A stretch of 55,770 nt of DNA from JBDSKH01 sp035495435 (GCA_035495435.1 DATJFV010000014.1:1-55770), one strand, 5' to 3'; numbered from the stretch's first letter, positions 34,493-43,934 are shown. The notes: generated by a model not told the origin, from the sequence alone. Made by a program: numbers and translations.

Positions 34493-35167
34493 TCACGCAT
34501 GCGTGTGCCGAGCCTCCGCAGCGAGGCGCCGCAGGTTCGCGATCGCGGCGTCTGGTTCGAGGCCACCGGACGCCTGGTACACGGCGGAGCCCGCCACGAA
34601 GGTGTCGGCACCGGCCTCCGCGGCCTGCGCGATCGTGTCGGCCGAGATGCCGCCGTCCACCTGCAGCCACACGGCACTGTCTCCGATCGCCGCCCGCGCC
34701 GCCCGGATCTTCGGCAGCAGCTCGGTCATGAAGCTCTGACCGCCGAAACCGGGCTCGACGGTCATCACCAGAAGCTGATCGAACTCGGGCAGCAGGTCGA
34801 GGTAGGCGTCGAGGGGGGTGCCCGGCTTCACGGCGATCCCCGCGCGCGACCCGATCCCGCGGATGCGACGGGCGAGCGCCACCGGATCGTCGGCGGCCTC
34901 GGCGTGGAACGTCACCGAGAACGCCCCCAGTTCGGCGTAGCCCGGCGCCCAGCGGTCGGCGTCGGTGATCATCAGGTGCACATCCAGCGGGATGGGCGAC
35001 ACCGCCTGCAGGTTCTCGACCATCCGGGGGCCGAACGTGAGGTTGGGCACGAAGTGGTTGTCCATCACGTCGACGTGCACCGCGTCGGCCGACCCGATGC
35101 GCCGCACCTCCGCCTCGAGGTTGGCGAAGTCGGCGGTCAGGATGCTCGGCTCGATTCTGATGCTCAC
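34493..35167 (-). CDS. rpe: ribulose-phosphate 3-epimerase
   Basis: A 224-residue TIM barrel of the pentose phosphate pathway interconverting ribulose and xylulose 5-phosphate. Metal and catalytic residues are in EPSILTADFANLEAEV, VHVDVMDNHFVPNLTFGP, DVHLMI, MTVEPGFGGQSFM and QVDGGIS. GTG overlaps the rsmB stop (GTGA). rpe after rsmB is common in actinobacteria. Confidence 0.98.
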   Translation of the reverse strand: MSIRIEPSILTADFANLEAEVRRIGSADAVHVDVMDNHFVPNLTFGPRMVENLQAVSPIPLDVHLMITDADRWAPGYAELGAFSVTFHAEAADDPVALARRIRGIGSRAGIAVKPGTPLDAYLDLLPEFDQLLVMTVEPGFGGQSFMTELLPKIRAARAAIGDSAVWLQVDGGISADTIAQAAEAGADTFVAGSAVYQASGGLEPDAAIANLRRLAAEARHTHA

Positions 35168-36549
35168 CGCACCACTCTATTTTCGGCGGCGCGTCGCTCG
35201 AGCAACTGGATGAACATCGCGTCGGTGCCGTGCCGGTGGGGCCAGAGCTGGGCGGCAGTGCCCTCGGCGAGCCCGAGGTCGCGTGTGGCGATCCCGGCGA
35301 GGGCGGCCGGCGTGTCGAGCGCGGTGAGTTCCGGATGCCGCACCAGCGCTGCGTCGATGATCTCCCGCGTCTCAGCGGGGTGCGGCGAGCACGTGACGTA
35401 GGCCAGGATGCCGCCGGGGCGCAGGGCGGCGACCGCGGCATCGAGCAGGGCGGCTTGAACGCGCGTCAGGTCCGCGAAGTCGGACGGCTGCTTGCGCCAG
35501 CGCGCCTCCGGCCGGCGGCGCAGCGCCCCGAGGCCGGTGCAGGGCGCATCGAGCAGGATGCGGTCGAACGTCGCCGGGGCTTCGGTCGCGAACCGTGTGC
35601 CGTCGCCCACCAGCACCTCGGGAGCCGGGTCGAGCACCGCCAGTGCGCGCCGCACCAGACCGGCGCGCGCCGGGACCAGCTCGTTCGCCACCAGGCTCGC
35701 GCCGGCGAGGGCCGCCTCGGCACCCAGCAGCGCCACCTTTCCACCCGGCCCGGCGCACAGGTCGAGCCAGCGTTCACCGGGTTCCACGGGGCGCACGCGG
35801 CTCAGCGCGAGGGCCGCGAGCTGCGAGCCCTCGTCCTGCACGCGGGCCCGCCCCGACGCCACCGCGGGCAGGGCAGCCGGGTCACCGCCCGCGGAACGCG
35901 CGGCCACCGGGGAGACCCCTCCCGGTTCGCCGAGTTCTTCCGGAGCAGCCAGACCGGGCAGGGCCACGAGGCTCACCCGCGGAGCGAGGTTATCGGCGGC
36001 GAGGAGCTGCTCGAGCTCGTCCGCGCGCCCGTCCGCCTCCAGCGCCGCCCGCAGCGCCGCGACGATCCAGTCCGGGTGCGAGTACTCCACACCGAGTCGC
36101 GCATCGCCGCTCAGCCCAGCGAGGGCACGTTCGCGCCACTGCTCGGGGCCCGTCCGCGACAGGGTGCGCAGGACGCCGTTCACGAACCCGCGCGCTGACG
36201 ACTTGCCCGCCGACACCGCCAGCTCGACCGACTCCCCCACGGCGGCGTGCGGTGCGGTGCGCATCGCGAGCAGCTGATGGGCGCCCAGCCGCAGGATGTC
36301 GAGCACCTCGGGATCGAGCCGAGCAAGATCTCGGTCGACGATCAGGGACAGCACGCGGTCGTAGTAGCGCCGCTGCCGCAGCGTGCCGTAGGCCAGCTCG
36401 GTGGCGAGACCGGCATCCGCAGGACCGAGCCGCGCATCGGCGATCAGCGACGGCAACAGGAGATTCGCGTAGGCGTCGGTCTCGCGCACGGCGCGCAGCA
36501 CCTCGTAGGCGACGCGACGCGCCGGCTGGACACGGGGAGCGGGGCTCAT
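35164..36549 (-). CDS. rsmB: 16S rRNA (cytosine-967-C5)-methyltransferase RsmB
   Basis: A 461-residue rRNA methyltransferase. Residues 1-145 form a NusB-like RNA-binding domain (ARRVAYEVLRAV; ELAYGTLRQRRYYD). The SAM domain has WLDLCAGPGGKVALLG, DAPCTGLGALRRRPEARW and the catalytic cysteine in YVTCSPHPAET. A variable, Ala/Gly-rich insert precedes the SAM domain. ATG 36549 overlaps the fmt stop; a longer in-frame start at 36588 lies inside fmt and is not preferred. Confidence 0.95.
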   Translation of the reverse strand: MSPAPRVQPARRVAYEVLRAVRETDAYANLLLPSLIADARLGPADAGLATELAYGTLRQRRYYDRVLSLIVDRDLARLDPEVLDILRLGAHQLLAMRTAPHAAVGESVELAVSAGKSSARGFVNGVLRTLSRTGPEQWRERALAGLSGDARLGVEYSHPDWIVAALRAALEADGRADELEQLLAADNLAPRVSLVALPGLAAPEELGEPGGVSPVAARSAGGDPAALPAVASGRARVQDEGSQLAALALSRVRPVEPGERWLDLCAGPGGKVALLGAEAALAGASLVANELVPARAGLVRRALAVLDPAPEVLVGDGTRFATEAPATFDRILLDAPCTGLGALRRRPEARWRKQPSDFADLTRVQAALLDAAVAALRPGGILAYVTCSPHPAETREIIDAALVRHPELTALDTPAALAGIATRDLGLAEGTAAQLWPHRHGTDAMFIQLLERRAAENRVVR

Positions 36550-37469
36550 CCGGCGACCACGGTCGCCCCCGGCGGCCGACCTCGCCACCAGGCCGCCGCA
36601 TCCATCGCCGTCTTGCCGGCCGGCTGCACCCGTAACAGCTCCAGCGGTTCGGAGGACGTGCCCACCAGCACCTTCCCCGCTCGCAACTCGATCCCGCCCG
36701 GAGTGAGCCGCGCCACCCCGTGCGCAATCGCGGCCTCGTGGATCTTGAGGCGCTCGCCAGCGATCTCGGTGAACGCACCGGGCTCCGGCGTCACCCCCCG
36801 GATGATCGCGTCGACACGTTCGGCCGGGTCGGCCCAGTCGATGCGCCCGTCCTCGAGGGCGAGCTTGGGCGCATAGCTCGGCTCACCGGTCTGCGGCACC
36901 GCCGACACCGTTCCCGCGTCGAGCCGGTCGACGACGCTCGCCAGCACCTGGGCCCCGCGCACGGCGAGCACCTCGAGCAGATGCCCCGCCGTCTCATTGC
37001 GCCCGATCATCGTCGGCTCGGTGGCCAGCAGATCGCCGGCATCGAGCTCGGGGACCAGACGGAAGACGCTGACGCCGCTCTCCTGGTCTCCCGCCATCAC
37101 GGCCCGTTGCACGGGGGCCGCCCCGCGCCAGCGCGGCAGCAGGGAGAAATGCAGGTTGATCCACCCGAGACGCGGGGCACTCAGCAGCGGCTCGCGCACC
37201 AGACCCCCGTACGCGACGATCACGCCGAGATCGGCATCGAGAGCGATGAGCTCATCAGTGACCGGGCCGAGCCGGTTGGTCTCGATGAGCGGCAGACCCG
37301 CCCGACCAGCCAACTCGGCGACCGGCGTCGGCGTGAGCGTGCGCTTGCGACCCTGTGGCGCCGGTTCGCGCGTGATCACCCCGACCACCTCGTGCGGACC
37401 GTCGATCAGCGCCTGCAGACTCGGAACGGCAGCGGCGGGGCTGCCTGCGAAGACGATGCGCAGGGTCAT
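36546..37469 (-). CDS. fmt: methionyl-tRNA formyltransferase
   Basis: A 307-residue enzyme that formylates initiator Met-tRNA. The N-terminal Rossmann domain begins MTLRIVFAGSPAAAVP and has the catalytic Asn-His-Asp segment INLHFSLLPRWRGAAPVQRA and ESGVSVFRLVPELDAGDLL; the C-terminal OB-fold (about 205-307) binds tRNA. Start at ATG 37469, 14 bases after the priA stop; the reading frame runs on upstream through priA but those residues are shadow. Confidence 0.97.
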   Translation of the reverse strand: MTLRIVFAGSPAAAVPSLQALIDGPHEVVGVITREPAPQGRKRTLTPTPVAELAGRAGLPLIETNRLGPVTDELIALDADLGVIVAYGGLVREPLLSAPRLGWINLHFSLLPRWRGAAPVQRAVMAGDQESGVSVFRLVPELDAGDLLATEPTMIGRNETAGHLLEVLAVRGAQVLASVVDRLDAGTVSAVPQTGEPSYAPKLALEDGRIDWADPAERVDAIIRGVTPEPGAFTEIAGERLKIHEAAIAHGVARLTPGGIELRAGKVLVGTSSEPLELLRVQPAGKTAMDAAAWWRGRPPGATVVAG

Positions 37470-37483
37470 GTGTCGATTCTCGC

Positions 37484-39451
37484 CTACTCGTCGAACGGCT
37501 CCGGATCGTCGAAGAAGGCGCGCAGCGGCAGCGGCTGCCGCCCTCGACGGGGTGCACCCGGGATGGGTTTCCGGCGGGCGGTGGCCTGCCGGATGACCTC
37601 GGAGCGCACGCCCTCGGCGACCTGGGACCCGTGGGCGTAGTCGAAGCGGATGATCGCGCGGGCTCGGCCCTCGACCTGCGTGACACCGACCTGCTCGGCA
37701 GACGGCGGAAGCCGGCGCAGGGCCTCGTCCACGGCATCCGGCGCACCCTGCAGCGTCGCGGTGCGCACAGCGGGCGGGAAGCGCAGCGCACGACGATCGG
37801 CGAGCTCGGCGCGGGCGTAATCGGCCTGCGTCCACGACGCGAGCGCGGTACCGAGCGCACCGCCGACGCCCACCAGGATCACCGCAGCGTCATCCGCGGC
37901 CAGCGCTGCCGCATCCGACCACCAGCGCAGCACGTCCTCGGCGACACGCAGGCTTTCGCGCGCCACCATGCGCTCACCGTCGAGCAGCAGCACCGCGCGA
38001 TAGCCGCCCTCTGCCAGGGGTTCGGCTCCGCGCGTCGCGATCACCAGCGCCGGCCGGGCGTCGACCCGAGTGAGGGGACGCTCGCCGTCGGAGACCACGA
38101 TGAGCGTTCCCGGAAACGCGCGCCCCAGCTCATCGGCGGTGCGCCTCGCCCCGATCCCGGCAGGTCGCAGGCGCGTGCCGTGGCAGGTGGAGCACTGCCA
38201 CGACCCCTCGATGGCCCCGCACCAGGTGCAGGTGGGCGGTGCGCCCTGCCGGCGCTGATGCAGCGGCCCGGCGCAGCGGCGGCAGCGGGCGGCCTCCCCG
38301 CAGGTGGCGCAGCGCAAACCCGGTGCGAAGCCGGGCCGGGCAACCTGCACGAGAACCGGGCCCGATCGCAACGCCTCGGTTGCCGTGCGCCAGGCCAGCG
38401 ACGGGATGCGCGCCTGGGCGGCGAGGCGGTCGTCCGCAGTCGAGTTCTCGGTCGGGATGATGCGCGGATGCCGTGGCCGTGCCGGTCGCACCGGCTCGAG
38501 GTAGCCGACCTCGATGAGCCGCTCGACCTCGGTGGTGCGGGTGTGGCCGGCGAGGATGAGCGCGCCGCCCTGCTGCTCCTGCCGGATGAGCGCCGCATCG
38601 CGCGCGTGCACATACGGACTCAGCGGTTCACGCAGCAGCGGATCGCCGTCGTTCCAGATGGCCAGCAGCCCGAGCCGCTCGGCGGGCGCGTACACCGCGG
38701 AACGAGTGCCGAGAACCACCACAGGCCCGGCGCCCGCGCGCAGCAGGGCACGGTAACGGTCAGCGTTCGGCTGCCGGGCATCCCAGCGGGCGATCGCCTC
38801 CGGAGGCAGGAGCACCGCCAGCGCGGCGGCGAGTTGCTCCTGATCGCGGTAGTCGGGCACGACGAGAATCGCCGTCCGCTGCGTCGCCGCCGTCGCGGCC
38901 GCCGCTTCGGCGAGCACGACCGCCCACCGGCCCACCCACTCCCCGGAGGACAGCCGCACCACCCCGGGCTGGGTGGCAAGAGCGAGACGGCGCTCACCCT
39001 CGAGAGCCGCGCCGAGACCGTCGTAGGCGGCAACGCCCTCGGGGCCGAGCTGCGAGGCGACCGTGATCGCTGGTGCCGCGGTACCCCCGGCTGCCAGCCA
39101 CGCCTTCTCGACGCGCACCTGGCGCGGCGGAATCGCCAGCCGCAGCACGTCGATCGCCGAGCCCGCAGCACGATCGGCGACGGCCCGCGCCAGCCGCCAG
39201 ACCTCCGGACGCAGCACCGGGATCGGCGAGACGACCGCCTCGATGTCGCTCAGCGGGCCCGGATAGTCCTGCTGCTCGCCGATGTCGACGACGAACCCCT
39301 GCGCCATACGACTCGCGCTGCGCAGCGGGACGGTCACGCGCACACCCGGCACGACATCCGCCATGCCCGCGGGCACGCGGTAGTCGAGCAGCCGGTCGAG
39401 CTGCGGCAGTGCGGCATCGACCAGGACGCGCGCGATCGTCGCCGCGGGCAC
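37484..39451 (-). CDS. priA: primosomal protein N' (PriA), helicase motifs degenerate
   Basis: A 655-residue PriA homologue. The N-terminal DNA-binding domain (ARVLVDAALPQLDRLLDYRVP; VTVPLRSASRMAQGFVVDI) and the zinc-binding cysteine cluster CATCGEAARCRRC and CTWCGAIEGSWQCSTC (about 385-430) are intact. The helicase ATP site is not: no GxTGSGKT P-loop occurs where expected, and the DEEH box is replaced by NDGDPLLREP. Loss of helicase motifs is known for mycobacterial PriA, so a structural role in replication restart is expected. GTG start, 5 bases after metK. Confidence 0.92.
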   Translation of the reverse strand: MPAATIARVLVDAALPQLDRLLDYRVPAGMADVVPGVRVTVPLRSASRMAQGFVVDIGEQQDYPGPLSDIEAVVSPIPVLRPEVWRLARAVADRAAGSAIDVLRLAIPPRQVRVEKAWLAAGGTAAPAITVASQLGPEGVAAYDGLGAALEGERRLALATQPGVVRLSSGEWVGRWAVVLAEAAAATAATQRTAILVVPDYRDQEQLAAALAVLLPPEAIARWDARQPNADRYRALLRAGAGPVVVLGTRSAVYAPAERLGLLAIWNDGDPLLREPLSPYVHARDAALIRQEQQGGALILAGHTRTTEVERLIEVGYLEPVRPARPRHPRIIPTENSTADDRLAAQARIPSLAWRTATEALRSGPVLVQVARPGFAPGLRCATCGEAARCRRCAGPLHQRRQGAPPTCTWCGAIEGSWQCSTCHGTRLRPAGIGARRTADELGRAFPGTLIVVSDGERPLTRVDARPALVIATRGAEPLAEGGYRAVLLLDGERMVARESLRVAEDVLRWWSDAAALAADDAAVILVGVGGALGTALASWTQADYARAELADRRALRFPPAVRTATLQGAPDAVDEALRRLPPSAEQVGVTQVEGRARAIIRFDYAHGSQVAEGVRSEVIRQATARRKPIPGAPRRGRQPLPLRAFFDDPEPFDE

Positions 39452-39456
39452 GGCCG

Positions 39457-40650
39457 CTACAGTCCGGCGGCGGACCGGAGGTCGGCGACCCGGTCGGTGC
39501 GCTCCCAGGTGAAGTCGGGCAGTTCGCGCCCGAAGTGGCCGTAGGTCGAGGTTTGCGCGTAGATCGGCCGGAGCAGATCGAGGTCACGGATGATGGCGGC
39601 GGGGCGCAGGTCGAACACCTCGCGGATCGCGTGGATGATCTGCGCCTCGGGGACGACTCCCGTGCCGAACGTCTCGACGTAGAGCCCCACCGGGGCCGAC
39701 TTGCCGATCGCGTACGCGACCTGCACCTCGAGACGGTCGGCGAGGCCGGCCGCGACCGCGTTCTTCGCCACCCAGCGCATCGCATAGGCGGCCGACCGGT
39801 CGACCTTCGACGGATCTTTGCCCGAGAAGGCGCCTCCCCCGTGCCGCGCGGCACCGCCGTAGGTGTCGACGATGATCTTGCGGCCGGTCAGCCCGGCGTC
39901 GCCCTGCGGACCGCCGATGTGGAACACGCCCGTCGGGTTGACGAGCACCTTCAGGGCGGACGCGTCGAGGTCGACCCTCTGCAGCACCGGCTCGATGACC
40001 AGTTCGCGCATCGCGTCCTGCAGCTCGGCGGTGGTCACCCGGGGCGAGTGCTGCGTCGACACCACGACGGTGTCGACCGACCGCGGGATCGCACCCTCGT
40101 ACCCGATGGTCACCTGCGTCTTGCCGTCGGGACGCAGATAGTCGACGACACCCGACTTGCGGATCTCCGCCAGGCGTTCGGCCATCCGGTGGGCCAACCA
40201 GATCGGCACGGGCATGAGTTCGGGGGTCTCACGGGTCGCGTACCCGAACATGAGCCCCTGGTCACCCGCGCCCTGCGCATCGATGGCGTCGGCCGCCTCG
40301 CCCTCGCGCGTCTCGATCGAGCGGTCGACCCCCGCCGCGATGTCGGGCGACTGGCCGCCGATCGAGATGGACACGCCGCAGGACCGGCCGTCGAACCACA
40401 CCTCGGAAGAGTCATATCCGATGTCGGTGATGCGTCGGCGCACGATGCCGGGGATGTCGACGTAGCCCGTCGTGGTGACCTCGCCCGCGACATGAACGAG
40501 CCCCGTCGTCACCAAGGTCTCGACGGCGACACGAGCCGTGCGGTCCTGGGTCAGCAGAGCGTCGAGGATCGAGTCGCTGACCTGGTCGCAGATCTTGTCG
40601 GGATGCCCCTCTGTGACGGACTCAGAGGTGAACAGCCGGAGGTCGGACAT
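39457..40650 (-). CDS. metK: S-adenosylmethionine synthetase
   Basis: A 397-residue enzyme making SAM from methionine and ATP. MSDLRLFTSESVTEGHPDKICDQ, GAGDQGLMFGYA, and GGGAFSGKDPSKVDRS are family signatures with the ATP-binding His, Lys and Asp residues. AAAGGG is 8 bases before the ATG. No SAM riboswitch is recognisable in the 49 bases upstream. It would supply the SAM needed by RsmB two genes on. Confidence 0.98.
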   Translation of the reverse strand: MSDLRLFTSESVTEGHPDKICDQVSDSILDALLTQDRTARVAVETLVTTGLVHVAGEVTTTGYVDIPGIVRRRITDIGYDSSEVWFDGRSCGVSISIGGQSPDIAAGVDRSIETREGEAADAIDAQGAGDQGLMFGYATRETPELMPVPIWLAHRMAERLAEIRKSGVVDYLRPDGKTQVTIGYEGAIPRSVDTVVVSTQHSPRVTTAELQDAMRELVIEPVLQRVDLDASALKVLVNPTGVFHIGGPQGDAGLTGRKIIVDTYGGAARHGGGAFSGKDPSKVDRSAAYAMRWVAKNAVAAGLADRLEVQVAYAIGKSAPVGLYVETFGTGVVPEAQIIHAIREVFDLRPAAIIRDLDLLRPIYAQTSTYGHFGRELPDFTWERTDRVADLRSAAGL

Positions 40651-40699
40651 CGGGCCCTTTCGGATCGGCTCGGGTGACGCGGAACGGGAGCGCTCGGGA

Positions 40700-41899
40700 T
40701 CAGCGCGGGACGACAACGTCGAGGATACGGTCGGCCACCGTCCCCTTCGATCCCTCGGCCTCGCCCACGATAGCCCCGGCACCATCGACCACGATGACCT
40801 CGTTCGTCTCGCTGGCGAAGCCTTGCGCCCAGCCCACCCTGTTGAGGACGAGATAGTCGACGCCCTTGCGCGCGGCCTTCGCGCGGCCGAGTTCGAGCAG
40901 CGCGTCGCGGTCCTGTTCGGTCTCCGCGGCGAACCCGACGACCACCTGCGCCTCCCGGCGCGCGTCGGTCAGCTCCCTCAGGATGTCGGGGTTCTTGACC
41001 AGGCGCAGTTCGAGAGAGTCCCACTGCGCTTCCTTCTTGATCTTCGACTCCGCCACCGACTCGGGACGGTAATCAGCCACGGCAGCCGCCATGATCACCA
41101 CATCCGCCGTGCCCGCAGCCAGCAGAGTCGCCTCCTGCAGTTCGAGGGTGGTCGAGACATGCATCACGTCGACACCGAACAGGCCGTCGGCCTCGAGCAC
41201 CCCGTCATCGATGTTGGCCACGACGAGCGTGACGTCCGCACCACGCCCTGCTGCGGCGCGCGCGAGCGCGACACCCTGCTTGCCGCTCGACCGGTTGCCG
41301 ATGAAACGCACCGGATCGAGAGGCTCGCGCGTACCGCCGGCGGTGATCAGGATGCGACGGCCGGCCAGATCGCGCGGGCCGGCGAACGCCAGCGCGCGCG
41401 CCACGATCTCGTCGGGCTCGGCCATGCGCCCCGGACCCGAGTCGGATCCGGTGAGCTGTCCGCTCGCCGGACCCACGAGGTGGGCGCCGCGCTCGACGAG
41501 TGTCGCCACATTGGCGACCGTGGCGGGGTGCCGCCACATCTCGGTGTGCATCGCCGGCGCGAGCACGAGAGGCGCGGTGGAGGCCAGCACCGTGTTGCCG
41601 AGCAGGTCGTCGGCGAGGCCGGTGGCCAGCTTGGCGAGAGTATGCGCCGTCGCCGGCGCGACGACGATCAGGTCGGCGCGCTGCCCCAGAGCCACGTGCC
41701 GCACCTCCGCAACCCCCTCGTAGAGGTCGGAGTGCACCGGATTGCGGCTGATCGCCTCGAGAGTCGGCCTGCCCACGAAACGCAGCGCAGCATCCGTCGC
41801 GACCACGTGCACATCGTGCCCGGCCAGGACGAGTGCCCGGACTACCGCCACCGCCTTGTACGCGGCGATGCCGCCGGTGATCCCGACGACGATGTTCAT
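40700..41899 (-). CDS. coaBC: phosphopantothenoylcysteine decarboxylase/synthetase
   Basis: A 399-residue bifunctional coenzyme A biosynthesis enzyme. The CoaC flavodoxin-like half (1-180) has GITGGIAAYKAV, VAPATAHTLAKLATG and APAMHTEMW; the CoaB half (about 190-399) has ITAGGTREPLDPVRFIGNRSSGKQG, where the final Lys forms part of the synthetase site, and VGFAAETEQD. Clear ATG. Located between rpoZ and metK as in Streptomyces and mycobacteria. Confidence 0.98.
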   Translation of the reverse strand: MNIVVGITGGIAAYKAVAVVRALVLAGHDVHVVATDAALRFVGRPTLEAISRNPVHSDLYEGVAEVRHVALGQRADLIVVAPATAHTLAKLATGLADDLLGNTVLASTAPLVLAPAMHTEMWRHPATVANVATLVERGAHLVGPASGQLTGSDSGPGRMAEPDEIVARALAFAGPRDLAGRRILITAGGTREPLDPVRFIGNRSSGKQGVALARAAAGRGADVTLVVANIDDGVLEADGLFGVDVMHVSTTLELQEATLLAAGTADVVIMAAAVADYRPESVAESKIKKEAQWDSLELRLVKNPDILRELTDARREAQVVVGFAAETEQDRDALLELGRAKAARKGVDYLVLNRVGWAQGFASETNEVIVVDGAGAIVGEAEGSKGTVADRILDVVVPR

Positions 41900-41929
41900 G
41901 AACTCGACGCGATCAGAGGCGCGCAGGCG

Positions 41930-42196
41930 TCAGGCCTGGGCGTCGTCGAGAGGCTTGAGCTCGAGCTTGTCCTCGTTGATCTCGTGCAGCGCCACCGAGA
42001 GCGGCTTGTCGTCGATCGTGGAATCGACCAGCGGGCCGACGTTGTCGAACAGCGAACCCTCGTGCAGGTCGGCGTAGTAGTCGTTGATCTGACGCGCGCG
42101 CTTGGAGGCGAAGATCACCAGCTGGTATTTGGAGTCGACCTTGGTGAGCAGCTCGTCGATCGGCGGGTCGATGATGCCGGCGGTCTTGTCAGCCAT
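41930..42196 (-). CDS. rpoZ: RNA polymerase omega subunit
   Basis: An 88-residue omega subunit that assists beta' folding and forms part of the ppGpp site in some bacteria. PPIDELLTKVDSKYQLVIFASKRARQIN is the conserved core. ATG 42196 has AGAAGGA inside the end of gmk; a TTG two codons earlier is less likely. Confidence 0.97.
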   Translation of the reverse strand: MADKTAGIIDPPIDELLTKVDSKYQLVIFASKRARQINDYYADLHEGSLFDNVGPLVDSTIDDKPLSVALHEINEDKLELKPLDDAQA

Positions 42197-42198
42197 GT

Positions 42199-43125
42199 TC
42201 AATCCTTCTGGGAAGCAGACGCACCCGGGTCGCCGGGCACTGCGAGCAATTCTACGACCTCACGAGCGGCCTGGCCGACCTCGTTGTTGACGACCTTCAC
42301 ATCGAACTCGTCCTGCGCCCGGAGTTCGACCCGCGCGGTAGCGAGCCGCCGAGCCTGCTCGACCGAGTCCTCGGTGCCGCGTCCGACGAGCCGACGCACC
42401 AATTCCTCCCAGGTCGGGGGAAGCAGGAACACCAGCAGCGCCTCCGGCATCGCCGACCGGACCGCGCGGGCACCCTGCAGGTCGATCTCGAGCAGCACGC
42501 TGCGACCTTGGGCGAGCGCCGCGTCGATCGGCGGACGCGGCGTGCCGTAGCGGTACGCGTTGTGCACCGTCGCCCACTCGAGGAATTCGCCGCGCTCGAT
42601 CATCTGATCGAACTGTGCGTCGGTGATGAAGTAGTAGTGCTCGCCGTCGACCTCGCCCACCCGCGGCGGGCGCGTGGTCGCCGAGATACTCAGCGTCACA
42701 TTCGGGTAGTGCTCGTGGATGTACCGCGACACTGTCCCCTTGCCGACCGCCGTCGGACCGGCGAGCACCACCAGCCGGCTCGGGGTGCGGGTGCCGCCCT
42801 CGCGGGCCAGCAAATACTCGCGCAGGCGAACCCGCTGCCGGATGCCGAGGCCCCCGACGCGCTTCGACGGCGCGATCTCCAGCTGCTCCATCACGCGGTC
42901 GGCACGAGTCGGACCGAGGCTCGGCACGCTCATCAGCAGTTCACGCACGCGCAGTGTCGCCTCGGGGGTGGTGGCCGGGCCGTTCCACGCCGCCTCGGCC
43001 ACCTCGAGCGCGCGCCGCTCACGCTGCGCGATGGACGCCTTGACGGCGGCACGGGCTCGGCGCGCCGCGATCGCCGCCTGGGCAGCGGCGACCCGATCGA
43101 CCTCGGGTGGAGTGCCGTGCGTCAT
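42199..43125 (-). CDS. gmk: fused mIHF-type nucleoid protein and guanylate kinase
   Basis: A 308-residue fusion. Residues about 10-108 match actinobacterial integration host factor (mIHF/sIHF): AAIAARRARAAVKASIAQR, then the DNA-binding helix-two-turn-helix region VPSLGPTRADRVMEQLEIAP and the basic RVGGLGIRQR end. Residues 115-300 are guanylate kinase (GMP + ATP to GDP): P-loop GPTAVGKGT (123-131), SATTRPPRVGEVDGEHYYF, and LLEIDLQGARAV. Stand-alone GMK is about 190-205 residues. In Streptomyces and mycobacteria the ihf gene lies immediately upstream of gmk, so this is a fusion of neighbours. ATG overlaps the pyrF stop (ATGA); no stop or internal ribosome site clearly separates the two halves. 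Confidence 0.93.
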   Translation of the reverse strand: MTHGTPPEVDRVAAAQAAIAARRARAAVKASIAQRERRALEVAEAAWNGPATTPEATLRVRELLMSVPSLGPTRADRVMEQLEIAPSKRVGGLGIRQRVRLREYLLAREGGTRTPSRLVVLAGPTAVGKGTVSRYIHEHYPNVTLSISATTRPPRVGEVDGEHYYFITDAQFDQMIERGEFLEWATVHNAYRYGTPRPPIDAALAQGRSVLLEIDLQGARAVRSAMPEALLVFLLPPTWEELVRRLVGRGTEDSVEQARRLATARVELRAQDEFDVKVVNNEVGQAAREVVELLAVPGDPGASASQKD

Positions 43126-43934
43126 TCCCCCAGTTCCCCCTTCGCCGACATGATCGCTGCCACCAGTCCATCGGGTCCGGCTCCGAGAACGCTCCGAGAG
43201 ACGTTCGCCAGCGTGAGAGCGTAGGCGGGTCCGAACAGACGGGCCGCATCCGCCAGAGCAGCGCCCTGCACCCCGAAGCCGGGCGAGAGCACCGGCAGGC
43301 CGGTGAGGTCGGATGGTGCGATGCCGTAGGCGCCCGGCTCTACCGTTGCGCCGATGACGACTCCGAGGCTCTGCGAATCTCGGTCGCGGATGTCGGCCAC
43401 GATGCCCGCGGCCAGCGAACGACCGTCCGCCCGCACGGCGCGTTGCGTCGACTCCGCCTCCGGGTTGGACGTCGCGGTGAGCACGAACAGGCCCTTGCCC
43501 GTGGAGTCGGCCTGCGAGATCACCGGCTCGAGCGAACCCAGGCCCTGATACGCCACAACCGTGAGTGCATCCGCCTCCAGCGGCCAACCCGGCGTCAGCC
43601 AGGCCTCGCCGTAGGCCTCCACGGTCGTCCCGATGTCACCGCGCTTGCCGTCGGCGATGATGAGCAGTCCAGCGCTCCGCGCAGCGGCCAGGACGTCTTC
43701 GAGAGCGGTGTACCCGGCCGACCCGTACCGCTCGAAAAAGGCCACCTGCGGTTTGACAACACCCACCCGGCCGGCGGCGGCATCCACCACACGGAGCCCG
43801 AATTCGCGCGCGCCCGCGGCGGTGGCCGGCAGCCCCCAGCCCGCCAGCAGACCCACGTGCGGGTCGATGCCCACGCACAACCTGCCGCTGGCCGCGATCA
43901 CTCGCTCCAGGCGAGCCCGGAAGGTGTCAGGCAC
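43122..43934 (-). CDS. pyrF: orotidine 5'-phosphate decarboxylase
   Basis: A 270-residue OMP decarboxylase, last step of UMP synthesis, of the longer actinobacterial class. The GRLCVGIDPHVGLL start and the catalytic IADGKRGDIGTT Lys-Asp pair are clear, with LTATSNPEA and SPGFGVQGA phosphate elements. I choose GTG 43934 (MPDTFRARLERV), which overlaps the carB stop by 8 bases; an upstream GTG at 43958 would add eight residues deeper inside carB. Confidence 0.96.
   Translation of the reverse strand: MPDTFRARLERVIAASGRLCVGIDPHVGLLAGWGLPATAAGAREFGLRVVDAAAGRVGVVKPQVAFFERYGSAGYTALEDVLAAARSAGLLIIADGKRGDIGTTVEAYGEAWLTPGWPLEADALTVVAYQGLGSLEPVISQADSTGKGLFVLTATSNPEAESTQRAVRADGRSLAAGIVADIRDRDSQSLGVVIGATVEPGAYGIAPSDLTGLPVLSPGFGVQGAALADAARLFGPAYALTLANVSRSVLGAGPDGLVAAIMSAKGELGE

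Noticed and set aside
40651..40699. SAM riboswitch upstream of metK
   Set aside because: Only 49 bases separate coaBC from metK, too short for a known SAM aptamer, and no kink-turn or conserved core is visible.
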